This document shows positions 30,249 to 37,635 of a stretch of DNA of 64,000 nt, piece by piece. How positions within the stretch are numbered: position 1 is the stretch's first letter; each line of letters begins with the position of its first letter. Location of the stretch: the NCBI RefSeq assembly GCF_006970445.1, contig NZ_CP033877.1:124001-188000 (forward strand). Direction: 5' to 3'. The notes below the pieces were generated by a model that made no database searches, was not told the DNA's origin, and saw nothing but the letters and a program-made list of their open reading frames with translations. The translations under genes were made by a program, and so were the position numbers. The DNA is from Stenotrophomonas maltophilia (GTDB lineage Bacteria > Pseudomonadota > Gammaproteobacteria > Xanthomonadales > Xanthomonadaceae).

Positions 30249-31058
30249 TCAGGTCGCTGCCGGGACGGTGAGCGTGGCGTGTGCAGCGGCCACCAGCTGC
30301 GCAGCGGTGGGGCCGGCGCTGCGCGTGATGCGCTGCAGGCCGAGCGCCTGCGCCTGTTCGCCGAGGCGGTCACTGGCGACCACCACGCGGGCACAGGCCC
30401 GCAGGCGCTGCTGCTCGGCCGGCGGGAGCTGCTGCCAGAAATGCTGCAGCGCTTCGCCACTGCTCACGGCCAGCACCCACGGCTGTGCTGAATGCGCCAA
30501 TCGAGCCAGCGCGCGCGGCGGCAGGCGCAGCAGGCGACGCTGGTAGACGTCGGCGCGTTCGATCGTGGCGCCCGCGGCCTGCAGCTGCGCGGCAATCAGG
30601 CCACGCCCGCCGGGCGCGGTCACCAGGCCGATGCGCAGGCCCTGTACGTCGGCCAGCACCGGCATCGCGAGCAGCCCCTCGCTGTCCATCCGCTGCGGCG
30701 CATGCACCTCGTCGACGCCCAGTGCCTGCAGCGCACGCGCGGTGCCTTCGCCCACGGTCAGCCACGGGCTGCACTGCGCATCGGCCAGCGGCAGCAGCGA
30801 TGCCGCCGCGGCGACGGCGGCCGGGCTGGTGAACACCACCCGATCGCAGTTCAGCGCGCGTTGCAGCTGGCGCACCACAGGCGTGCCGTGCAGACGCTGC
30901 AGGCGCCAGGGCGCCAGGGCCAGTACATCCCCGCCCAGCCCAGCAGCGGCGCGGCGCAGCGCCGCGTTCTGGCCCTGCGGGCGCAGCGAGATCAGGGTCC
31001 AGCGCGCGCCGGAACGGGTGGCGCCAGTGGGTATCGTATGGTCGACCATTGCCTGCAT
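30249..31058 (-). CDS. hemD: Uroporphyrinogen-III synthase
   Basis: 269 residues. It cyclises hydroxymethylbilane to uroporphyrinogen III with inversion of ring D. The two-domain HemD fold is recognisable by LISLRPQGQNAALRRAAA, VVFTSPAAVAAAASLLP, TVGEGTARALQALG, LVTAPGGRGLIAAQLQAAGA, YQRRLLRLPP and VVVASDRLGEQAQALG. It usually follows hemC; here hemC is absent and the upstream neighbour is divergent, starting 35 bases away. The start could be MQAMVDH or the Met three codons later. Confidence 0.9.
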   Translation of the reverse strand: MQAMVDHTIPTGATRSGARWTLISLRPQGQNAALRRAAAGLGGDVLALAPWRLQRLHGTPVVRQLQRALNCDRVVFTSPAAVAAAASLLPLADAQCSPWLTVGEGTARALQALGVDEVHAPQRMDSEGLLAMPVLADVQGLRIGLVTAPGGRGLIAAQLQAAGATIERADVYQRRLLRLPPRALARLAHSAQPWVLAVSSGEALQHFWQQLPPAEQQRLRACARVVVASDRLGEQAQALGLQRITRSAGPTAAQLVAAAHATLTVPAAT

Positions 31059-31093
31059 TATGCGGGCCCTTCGTTGTCGTGGTCGCTGCTCCG

Positions 31094-31561
31094 ATGTCCG
31101 TTGATGCCCTGACTTCCTCGTTGGCCGCCCTGCAGGACGTGCTGGACTGCATGCCGGCGGTGCGCGCCATGCAGATCCGCCTCGATGGTTATGCCGATGG
31201 CGTGCTGCGCATCACCGCGCCGCTGGCTGCCAACGTCAACGACAAGGGCAACGCCTTCGGCGGCAGCCTGGCCTCGGTGCTGACCCTGTCCGGCTGGGCC
31301 CTGGTCAGCCTGCGCCTGCGCCTGGCCGGCCACGATGCCGAGGTCTATGTGGCCGACAGCAACCTGCGCTACCTGGCGCCGGTCTACGAAGACCTGCATG
31401 CCCACGCCGAAGCGGCCGAAGCCACCGGCTGGGACGCCTTCCTGAATACCTTCCGGCAGCGCCGCAAGGCCCGCATCAGCATCATCGCCACCCAGCCCGG
31501 TGCCGATGGCAAGCCTGCCGCCGAGTTCAGCGGTCGCTTTGTTGCCTTCGCCAAAGGGTAG
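31094..31561 (+). CDS. YiiD_C-type hotdog-fold thioesterase
   Basis: 155 residues from ATG 31094 (MSVDALTSS). A single hotdog domain of the YiiD_C group: DGVLRITAPLAANVNDKGNAFGGSLASVLTLSGWALVSLRL holds the conserved Asn-Asp/Gly-rich helix, and VADSNLRYLAPV is a core strand. It is likely a thioesterase acting on an unknown acyl-thioester. It is divergent from hemD with about 35 bases between starts, so the two promoters must overlap. Confidence 0.8.
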   Translation: MSVDALTSSLAALQDVLDCMPAVRAMQIRLDGYADGVLRITAPLAANVNDKGNAFGGSLASVLTLSGWALVSLRLRLAGHDAEVYVADSNLRYLAPVYEDLHAHAEAAEATGWDAFLNTFRQRRKARISIIATQPGADGKPAAEFSGRFVAFAKG

Positions 31562-31593
31562 GATGGCAGGCTGACGTTCTGGGGAAACCACCG

Positions 31594-32019
31594 ATGCGCC
31601 GCCTCATCCAGTTCCTGATGTGTTCCCTGCTGCTGGTCAGCGCCGTGGTTTCGGCCGACGACCTCAGCCGCAAGCAGCGCAAGCTGCTGGAAGAGACCCA
31701 GGTCGCCTATGGCGCCACCATCCGCTGGGGCAGCATGGACGATGCCATCGGCTATCTCGACCCCAAGCTGCGCAAGGAAAAGCCGCCGACCGAGTTCGAG
31801 CTCAACCGTTACGCGCAGCTGCGCGTGTCGTCCTACCGCGAGCGCAGCAGCGCCGCGCTGGACGGGGGCCTGGTCGAGCGCCGGGTCGAAATCGGGGTGA
31901 TCAACCAGAACACCCAGGCCGAGCGCACCGTGGTCGTGGTCGAGCGCTGGCGCTGGGACTCCGAGGCCAAGCGCTGGTGGCAGACTGCCGGCCTGCCGGA
32001 CCTGTGGAAGGGGCAGTGA
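31594..32019 (+). CDS. Hypothetical secreted protein
   Basis: 141 residues. The signal peptide MRRLIQFLMCSLLLVSAVVSA is followed by a soluble periplasmic domain starting DDLSRKQRKLLEETQ. It is rich in Arg/Glu and ends with WRWDSEAKRWWQTAGLPDLW, a Trp-rich tail that could contact a membrane or partner. There is no recognised family. It follows the thioesterase at 32 bases and precedes the rhodanese, so it may be in the same transcript. Confidence 0.75.
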   Translation: MRRLIQFLMCSLLLVSAVVSADDLSRKQRKLLEETQVAYGATIRWGSMDDAIGYLDPKLRKEKPPTEFELNRYAQLRVSSYRERSSAALDGGLVERRVEIGVINQNTQAERTVVVVERWRWDSEAKRWWQTAGLPDLWKGQ

Positions 32020-32076
32020 CGGGCTGCGTCCGGCTTGTGCGACAATCGGCGCCCGCTTAATCGACCCGTGACCTGA

Positions 32077-32514
32077 GTGAATTACGAAGAGTTGCTGGCC
32101 TTTGCAGGCCGAAACCCGATGCTGTCCGCGGCCCTGGTCGGCCTGACCGTGGCCATCATCGTCACCGAGATCCGCCGCCTGTTCCGGGGCTTCAAGGGCA
32201 TCAAGCCCGCCGAACTGACCCAGCTGATCAACGCGGGCGGCACGGTGGTGGTCGACCTGTCGGCCAGCGGTGACTTCGAGAAGGGCCACATTGCCGGCAG
32301 CCGCAATGCCCAGGCCAGTGCCTTCGGCCCGGAGAACAAGCTGGTGGCCAATGCCAAGCAGTCGCCGGTGGTGCTGGTGTGCCGCAGCGGCAACGCTTCG
32401 GAAACCGCCGCGAAGGCGCTGAAGAAGGCCGGCTTCGAGAAGGTCTACGTGCTCGACGGCGGCATTCCCGCCTGGCAGCAGGCCGAACTGCCGCTGGTCA
32501 AGGGCCGCAACTGA
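32077..32514 (+). CDS. Rhodanese-like sulfurtransferase with N-terminal membrane anchor (YibN-like)
   Basis: 145 residues, GTG start. The N-terminal membrane segment LSAALVGLTVAIIVTEI is followed by a single rhodanese domain whose active-site loop is VCRSGNASET (persulfide cysteine). VVDLSASGDFEKGHIAGSRNA and VYVLDGGIPAWQ are the other family signatures. It resembles E. coli YibN, which is also encoded next to secB and gpsA, so the order rhodanese-secB-gpsA is a conserved cluster. A role in protein export or membrane sulfur transfer is unproven. Confidence 0.88.
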   Translation: MNYEELLAFAGRNPMLSAALVGLTVAIIVTEIRRLFRGFKGIKPAELTQLINAGGTVVVDLSASGDFEKGHIAGSRNAQASAFGPENKLVANAKQSPVVLVCRSGNASETAAKALKKAGFEKVYVLDGGIPAWQQAELPLVKGRN

Positions 32515-32614
32515 TTGTCGCAGGTGGCGGATCCGGCCTTGTTTGGGCCTGATCCCGCCCCCATCGCAGTAGTTCGACCATCGTTTTCATTGCATTCACC
32601 TGGAGTTACTGGAA

Positions 32615-33133
32615 ATGTCCGAAGAGATCACCAACGGCGCCGCTGCGCCGGTCGATGCCGCTACCGGCCCCGCTTTCACCGTCGAGAAGATCTACGTCAA
32701 GGACGTCTCCTTCGAGTCGCCGAACGCCCCGACCATCTTCAATGACCAGGTGCAGCCGGAGCTGCAGCTGAACCTGAACCAGCAGGTGCAGCGCCTGGGT
32801 GAGAACGCCTTCGAAGTCGTGCTGGCCGTGACCCTGACCTGCCAGGCCGGTGAGCGCACCGCCTACGTGGCCGAAGTGAAGCAGGCCGGCGTGTTCGGCC
32901 TGGTCGGCCTGGACCCGCAGTCGATCGACGTACTGCTCGGCACCCAGTGCCCGAACATCCTGTTCCCGTACGTGCGCCAGCTGATCAGCGACCTGATCCA
33001 GGCCGGCGGCTTCCCGCCGTTCTTCCTGCAGCCGATCAACTTCGAAGGCCTGTACGCAGAAACCCTGCGCCAGCGCCAGGAGCAGGGCGACGCACCGTCG
33101 CTGGCTGACTCCGAGCCGGCTGGCAACGCCTGA
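32615..33133 (+). CDS. secB: Protein-export chaperone SecB
   Basis: 172 residues, preceded by CTGGAG and a short spacer. Tetrameric cytoplasmic chaperone that keeps preproteins unfolded and hands them to SecA. Conserved segments: [84 protein letters not shown]. The C-terminal tail ([17 protein letters not shown]) is longer and more acidic than that of E. coli. gpsA starts 20 bases after the stop. Confidence 0.96.
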   Translation: MSEEITNGAAAPVDAATGPAFTVEKIYVKDVSFESPNAPTIFNDQVQPELQLNLNQQVQRLGENAFEVVLAVTLTCQAGERTAYVAEVKQAGVFGLVGLDPQSIDVLLGTQCPNILFPYVRQLISDLIQAGGFPPFFLQPINFEGLYAETLRQRQEQGDAPSLADSEPAGNA

Positions 33134-33153
33134 TTCCTGCCGCGACGTCACGG

Positions 33154-34179
33154 ATGAGCACTCCCGCTGACAAGATCGCCGTGCTGGGCGCCGGTTCCTG
33201 GGGAACCGCGCTGGCCAGCCTGCTCGCACGGCACGGTCACCCGACCGTGCTGTGGGGGCGCGACGCTGCCGTGGTCGAGGCCATCGACCAGCGCCACGAG
33301 AACCCGCGCTACCTGCCGGGCATCCCGCTGCCGGACAGCCTGCGTGCCACCACCGACCTGGCGTCGGCCGTGGAGGGCGCGGCCTGGATCCTGGTGGTGA
33401 CGCCGTCGCATGCGTTCGGCGAGACCGTGCGTGCGCTGGCGCCGCTGCGTCCGGCCGGTGCCGGTGTGGCGTGGGCCACCAAGGGCTTCGAACCCGGTTC
33501 GGGCCGCTTCCTGCATGAAGTGGCACGCGAAGTGCTGGGTGAGGACGTGCCGCTGGCCGTCGTCACCGGGCCGTCGTTCGCCAAGGAAGTGACCCAGGGC
33601 CTGCCGACGGCGATCACCGTGCATGGCGACGTGCCCGAGTTCGCGCAGACGGTGGCCGAGGCGATGCATGGCCCGGCGTTCCGCGCCTACACCGGCGACG
33701 ACATGGTCGGTGCCGAGCTGGGCGGCGCGATGAAGAACGTGCTGGCCGTGGCCACCGGCGTGGCCGATGGCATGCAGCTGGGCCTCAACGCCCGTGCCGG
33801 CCTGATCACCCGTGGTCTGAACGAGATGCTGCGCCTGGCCGCTGCGATCGGCGCCAAGCCGGAAACGCTGATGGGCCTGGCCGGCCTCGGCGATCTGGTG
33901 CTGACCTGCACCGGCGACCTGTCGCGCAACCGCCGCCTGGGCCTGGCCCTGGGCCGTGGCCAGACGCTGCAGGATGCCGTGCGCGAAATCGGCCAGGTGG
34001 TCGAGTCGGTGCAGACCGCCGACGAAGTGATGCGACAGGCGCGCCGTCATGGCATCGACCTGCCGATCTCCGACCGCGTGCGTGCTGTGCTGCACGGCGA
34101 GCAGACGCCGGAAGAAGGCCTGCGCGCACTGCTGGCGCGGGAACAGAAACCGGAGTATCCGGATACGCTGTTCAAGTGA
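33154..34179 (+). CDS. gpsA: NAD(P)-dependent glycerol-3-phosphate dehydrogenase
   Basis: 341 residues. It reduces dihydroxyacetone phosphate to sn-glycerol-3-phosphate for phospholipid synthesis, in the cytoplasm. It has the Rossmann motif [10 protein letters not shown] near residue 12, [10 protein letters not shown], the catalytic-lysine region [13 protein letters not shown], and [20 protein letters not shown]. It is the last gene of the rhodanese-secB-gpsA group and is closed by a strong terminator. Confidence 0.96.
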   Translation: MSTPADKIAVLGAGSWGTALASLLARHGHPTVLWGRDAAVVEAIDQRHENPRYLPGIPLPDSLRATTDLASAVEGAAWILVVTPSHAFGETVRALAPLRPAGAGVAWATKGFEPGSGRFLHEVAREVLGEDVPLAVVTGPSFAKEVTQGLPTAITVHGDVPEFAQTVAEAMHGPAFRAYTGDDMVGAELGGAMKNVLAVATGVADGMQLGLNARAGLITRGLNEMLRLAAAIGAKPETLMGLAGLGDLVLTCTGDLSRNRRLGLALGRGQTLQDAVREIGQVVESVQTADEVMRQARRHGIDLPISDRVRAVLHGEQTPEEGLRALLAREQKPEYPDTLFK

Positions 34180-34183
34180 ATCG

Positions 34184-34216
34184 AAAAACCCCGGCTACGT
34201 GCCGGGTTTTTTTTTT
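34184..34216. terminator. Intrinsic terminator after gpsA
   Basis: The stem CCCGGC / GCCGGG has loop TACGT, an A-run on one side and a ten-base T-run on the other. It works in both directions, so it can also stop the convergent gene at 34305-34766. Confidence 0.9.
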
Positions 34217-34227
34217 GTGCGCGACCC

Positions 34228-34250
34228 ATCCACGCATGGCGTGGATCTAC
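34228..34250 (-). repeat. GTAGATCCACGCC-type palindromic repeat
   Basis: On the minus strand this reads GTAGATCCACGCCATGCGTGGAT, identical in sequence to the element at 51853-51875. It is the second subtype of GTAG-headed repeats in the window. A degenerate CGACCTTGGTTGG half follows at about 34275. Confidence 0.82.
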
Positions 34251-34304
34251 TGCCGAACCCGCTTCTGGCAGCTGCCGACCTTGGTTGGCGCCCGGCGGCA
34301 GCAA

Positions 34305-34766
34305 TCACAGCGCCCGTGGCGGCACGCTGGTGTTGTCCATGTCCGAGAAGATCAACCACGGCCCATCGCCCACGCGCTTCAGCGTCAGCGTGAACTTGCC
34401 GGTGTCCCCCACGTTATTGCCGTAGCGGTAGGCACCAATGATGTAGCCCGTGCTCCCGTCCACCGAATATGCCAGGGCACGCAGCCGCAACGGACTGCCG
34501 CCCTGGCTGGCGTAGGCGCCTGCAATCGCGTCGCGCCCGCGCACGGGAGGCTGGTTGCTCTGCAGGATGAACCCATCCTCGGCGAACAACCCGGCCAGCG
34601 CCTTGGCGTCGCCCGTGTGCCACGCCTGCTCGTAGTCGCGCAGCACGCGATCCAGCGAAGGGGGCAGCGTTACATCCGGCAGCGCAGTGGCAGCCGGTGC
34701 CGAGGGTGGGCCATCGGCGGCCAGCAGCGGGCCGGACAGGGCGAGAAGCAGCAGGCAGATACGCAT
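34305..34766 (-). CDS. Secreted SnoaL/DUF4440-like protein
   Basis: 153 residues from ATG at 34766: signal peptide MRICLLLLALSGPLLAADG, then a SnoaL/NTF2-type fold (RVLRDYEQAWHTGDAKALAGLFAEDGFILQSNQPPVRGRDAIAGAYASQG), with YRYGNNVGDTGKFTLTLKRVGDGPWLIFSDMDN at the end. This is the usual DUF4440/SnoaL pattern of small ligand-binding or ketosteroid-isomerase-like proteins. A longer in-frame extension upstream has no signal and is rejected. Substrate unknown. Confidence 0.78.
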   Translation of the reverse strand: MRICLLLLALSGPLLAADGPPSAPAATALPDVTLPPSLDRVLRDYEQAWHTGDAKALAGLFAEDGFILQSNQPPVRGRDAIAGAYASQGGSPLRLRALAYSVDGSTGYIIGAYRYGNNVGDTGKFTLTLKRVGDGPWLIFSDMDNTSVPPRAL

Positions 34767-34901
34767 CGGCTCAGTCCTTGGGTGCGCCGGTGAGCGCCAG
34801 GGCGAGTATCCCCCATCCGCGCCCGACCGGCGGAGGCACGGGCCCCATTGAAAGCACGCGGACCCTTCGGCATGCTCGACGTCAACCGGGGGAGGGGACG
34901 C

Positions 34902-35195
34902 ATGCATTTTTTCCAGCTGGACCAGTTCGCAGGTCATCTCAACGAAACCTTCAGCGCCGACATCGAGAACACCGGTGTTCCGTTCGTGCTGGTGGAAGCC
35001 GCGCCGATGCCCGATCGGCAGATTGCAGGCCAGATGCGTGCACCGTTCTCGCTGCTGTTCCGCAATGAATCGGCGGTCCTGTTCCCGCAGCGCACCTACA
35101 CCATGCGCCACCACGGGCTCGGCGAGTTCGGCATTTTCCTGGTACCGATCGCGCGCGATCGGACCGGCTTCATCTACCAGGCACTGTTCAACTGA
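34902..35195 (+). CDS. Small DUF6916-like protein
   Basis: 97 residues, ATG 34902 after a GGAGGGGAC ribosome-binding site. It starts MHFFQLDQFAGHLNETF and contains FSLLFRNESAVLFPQRTYTMRHHGLGEFGIFLVPIARD, the profile of the short DUF6916 proteins often seen beside tail-collar proteins; the family name is from memory. It has no signal peptide. It converges on the GNAT gene with an 8-base overlap of the ends (35188-35195). The neighbourhood (three tail-collar proteins and a GNAT) suggests one functional group. Confidence 0.6.
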   Translation: MHFFQLDQFAGHLNETFSADIENTGVPFVLVEAAPMPDRQIAGQMRAPFSLLFRNESAVLFPQRTYTMRHHGLGEFGIFLVPIARDRTGFIYQALFN

Positions 35196-35745
35196 CCGCT
35201 GTCGCCACCCAGCGCATGCGCAGGTGGCTGCCGGTATCGCCTTCGGTGTGGAACGCGAGCCGTTCGTAGAGCCGGCGCGCGGCCAGGTTTTCCCAGGCGA
35301 CATGCAGGACGACGCTGTGCAGCGGCACGGCGTGCGCCGCGCGTTGTACCCAGCGCACCAGGGCCGAGCCGATGCCGCAGCCACGCACGGCGTCCAGCAG
35401 GGCGATATCGATGAGGGTGGCTTCGTGTTCGTCGCAATGCAGGTACAGGCGCCCGATCGGCCGCCCGGCCTGCTCGACCAGCAGATAGTGCGCAGGCTGG
35501 TAATGCCGGGTGTAGTGCAGGTGCTGCAGTGCAAACTGGTTGTCGAGGAACGCCTGGCGCAGCGAGTCGGGCCACCCGACATGGGCCAGCTCGGCCGCGC
35601 GCGACTCTGCATAGAGCCGCTGCAGGAACGGCAGGTCGCCATCCTGTGCTTCGCGCACGCTCACTCCTGCGGGAAGACCGTCCCCCGTTGCGGGCAGCCA
35701 GGCCGCCCGCAGCGAAGGAAAGGCCAGTGCCACGTTCGCAGTCAT
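35188..35745 (-). CDS. GNAT-family N-acetyltransferase
   Basis: 185 residues. The acetyl-CoA-binding motif is LLDAVRGCGIGSALVRWVQRAA (an R-x-x-G-x-G/A type loop), followed by VVLHVAWENLAARRLYERLAF. The start overlaps the stop of the preceding tail-collar gene as ATGA, so it is translationally coupled to it. The substrate is unknown; coupling suggests it modifies, or is needed with, the tail-collar proteins. Confidence 0.85.
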   Translation of the reverse strand: MTANVALAFPSLRAAWLPATGDGLPAGVSVREAQDGDLPFLQRLYAESRAAELAHVGWPDSLRQAFLDNQFALQHLHYTRHYQPAHYLLVEQAGRPIGRLYLHCDEHEATLIDIALLDAVRGCGIGSALVRWVQRAAHAVPLHSVVLHVAWENLAARRLYERLAFHTEGDTGSHLRMRWVATAVS

Positions 35746-36275
35746 GGCCGCTGCGGGAAGACGCCGAACAGGCAGATGCAGAAGTTCACGGTGAGATAAG
35801 GCTGCTGATTCGGGTGCGGTGCGGTGCCGCCCGTCATTCCGACCGTGTTGGGCGGAAAGACGCTGTTGGCGGTGGTGGTGGGGGTGAGGATCGACGCCTT
35901 TTCCGGCGTGATCAGCGCATCGTTGGCCGCGGGGACGCCGCTGCGATGGGCCTTGTTGGGCTGGTTGTAGATGCGGGCTCCGTGCGAGTGCGCCGGCATT
36001 TCGGTGGAGAGCAGCGTCACCGTGTCCGACCCGAAGACCTCGCCCATGACGCGTGGCGTCAGGCCGGGTCCGTTGCCCTGTCCGCAGGCGGCATTGCCGG
36101 AGAAATCAGGCAGCTGGAAGTTACTGGTTCCGTTGCCTCCAAACGTTACGCCAAGCAGCGAGAACAGCGCTGTGTTCTGCTGGATGGGAATCAGCTGGCC
36201 CTGGCTCATGGCCCAGTTGTTGGGAGCGAAATTGAAGCCGAACATCTGGATTTCGCCGGTAAAGGGATCGCTCAT
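35742..36275 (-). CDS. Phage tail-collar domain protein (MdpB-like), copy 3
   Basis: 177 residues. The N-terminal tail-collar domain (PF07484 type) shows GEIQMFGFNFAPNNWAMSQGQLIPIQQNTALFSLLGVTFGGNGTSNFQLPDFSGNAACG; a His/Ser-containing middle follows (AHSHGARIYNQ), and a hydrophobic end HPNQQPYLTVNFCICLFGVFP. Such proteins are not restricted to phages; free-standing operons of three occur in many bacteria and the function is unknown. It is the third of three tandem paralogues, and its stop overlaps the GNAT start. Confidence 0.88.
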   Translation of the reverse strand: MSDPFTGEIQMFGFNFAPNNWAMSQGQLIPIQQNTALFSLLGVTFGGNGTSNFQLPDFSGNAACGQGNGPGLTPRVMGEVFGSDTVTLLSTEMPAHSHGARIYNQPNKAHRSGVPAANDALITPEKASILTPTTTANSVFPPNTVGMTGGTAPHPNQQPYLTVNFCICLFGVFPQRP

Positions 36276-36305
36276 GATGGAATCCTTGTAGCCGAACGGA
36301 GTGAG

Positions 36306-36836
36306 TCAGCCCTGCGAGGGGAAAACGCCGGCCCACGCGATGCAGTAGCGCGCGACCAGCGAAGGCATGGTGTTGTCGTGCGGCTGGTTGCCGCCGGCAC
36401 TGCCCACCGCCGCAGGCGCGAGCAGGCCACCTGCGATGCCGGTGACACTGTCGGTGTACAGCGTCTCGCCACTGACCGCCCCCAACTGCAGGTTGGACCC
36501 CGGTGTCGCTGAACTGGCTACCGCATCGACGGCATTGAAGGCGTGCGTATGAGCGGGAAGGTGCGCGCTGGTCAACGTCACCGATTCACTGCCGGCGGCC
36601 TGCCCCATCACGTAGGTTCCCAACCCAAGGCCTGTGCCCTGGTGGATCGGTACACGGCCTGAAAGGTTGGGCAACTGGAACGTCACCGCGCCATCGCCGC
36701 CGTAGGTGGTGCCGATCAAGGTGTACAGCACTTCGTACTCTGAAATCTGCAATGTCTGGCCATTGCAGTCGAGCCATCCCACCGGCGCGAAGTTGTAGGG
36801 AAACAAGCGGATCTCGCCAACAAAGGGTTGCGACAT
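36306..36836 (-). CDS. Phage tail-collar domain protein (MdpB-like), copy 2
   Basis: 176 residues with the same architecture: GEIRLFPYNFAPVGWLDCNGQTLQISEYEVLYTLIGTTYGGDGAVTFQLPNLSGRVPIHQG, AHLPAHTHAFNAVD and PHDNTMPSLVARYCIAWAGVFPSQG. It carries a cysteine (WLDCNGQ) absent from copy 3. It lies 30 bases before copy 3 and 14 bases after copy 1. Confidence 0.88.
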   Translation of the reverse strand: MSQPFVGEIRLFPYNFAPVGWLDCNGQTLQISEYEVLYTLIGTTYGGDGAVTFQLPNLSGRVPIHQGTGLGLGTYVMGQAAGSESVTLTSAHLPAHTHAFNAVDAVASSATPGSNLQLGAVSGETLYTDSVTGIAGGLLAPAAVGSAGGNQPHDNTMPSLVARYCIAWAGVFPSQG

Positions 36837-36850
36837 GGCACTGGCTCCGG

Positions 36851-37354
36851 TCAGCTGCGCGAGGGGAATACGCCTTGCAGCGCAATGCAGAAATTGATTG
36901 CCAGGTACGGCTGCATATTGGAATGCGCCGCCGATTGGCCTGCAGGGTCGAGCGGTGCGAGTGCTACTGGAGTGCCACCGGATGGGCCATAGACATTCTG
37001 CGTTCCGGTTGCTCCCAGCAGTACGTTGCCGGCCGGAATCCGGGTACTGGCAGGGCTGGTCGTACCGTTGAAACTGTGGTTGTGCGCAGGTATCTGGGAA
37101 ACGTTCAACACCACACTTTCCACGCCACCGGGCTGGCCGATATTGGTGCCAGCGTTGCTGCCGACAGGCGTGCGGCTACGCAGGTCAGGCAACTGGAAAT
37201 TGGTCGTGCCGTTGCCGCCGTAGAACGTGCCCAGCAGCGAAAAAAGTGCCTGGTTCTGCGCGATGGGCATCAGCTGCCCATTGCAGAAGGCAAAGGTTCT
37301 TGGCGCGAACGCGAACGCCAAGGGCATTATCTGCCCGAGAAAGGGTTGCGACAT
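36851..37354 (-). CDS. Phage tail-collar domain protein (MdpB-like), copy 1
   Basis: 167 residues: GQIMPLAFAFAPRTFAFCNGQLMPIAQNQALFSLLGTFYGGNGTTNFQLPDLRSRTPVGS, then PAHNHSFNGTT and MQPYLAINFCIALQGVFPSRS. First gene of the operon; its promoter must lie in the 37355-37635 gap shared with the divergent autotransporter gene. No phage structural genes flank the cluster. Confidence 0.88.
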   Translation of the reverse strand: MSQPFLGQIMPLAFAFAPRTFAFCNGQLMPIAQNQALFSLLGTFYGGNGTTNFQLPDLRSRTPVGSNAGTNIGQPGGVESVVLNVSQIPAHNHSFNGTTSPASTRIPAGNVLLGATGTQNVYGPSGGTPVALAPLDPAGQSAAHSNMQPYLAINFCIALQGVFPSRS

Positions 37355-37430
37355 ACGTTTTCCCCTTGAGATTTAGTGCCGGCACGTGGCCCCCTGCCGG
37401 TCGCGGCACTCTTGCGCATTTACCGGGGTC

Positions 37431-37458
37431 TTGACAAGTGTCTTGTCATTTGTAAGAG
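37431..37458 (+). promoter_or_regulatory. Candidate promoter overlapped by a 17-bp palindrome
   Basis: TTGACA (37431-37436) is followed 16 bases later by TAAGAG (37453-37458), a plausible weak sigma-70 pair. The -35 box overlaps a perfect dyad, TGACAAG-TGT-CTTGTCA (37432-37448), which looks like a repressor operator. It lies in the divergent gap between the tail-collar operon and the autotransporter gene. The box match is moderate and the regulator unknown. Confidence 0.45.
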
Positions 37459-37635
37459 AATATTGCGCAGCCGCCCGGGGGGGAGACCCGGGGGGAGCGG
37501 TCGCCAGGCGCGGCAAGGGATTATCTGGCGGTGAAAACCGGAACCGCGGCCGCTCGTTCGCGAGCCACGGCAGCTTTCTCATCCGCGCCGGCAGGCGCAT
37601 CGCCCATCGGGAAGATGGGCACCAGGGGGCAGGTC

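Noticed and set aside
35742..37354. Tail-collar genes considered as part of a prophage
   Set aside because: No capsid, terminase, integrase, lysis or other tail genes occur nearby, and flanks are chromosomal genes.
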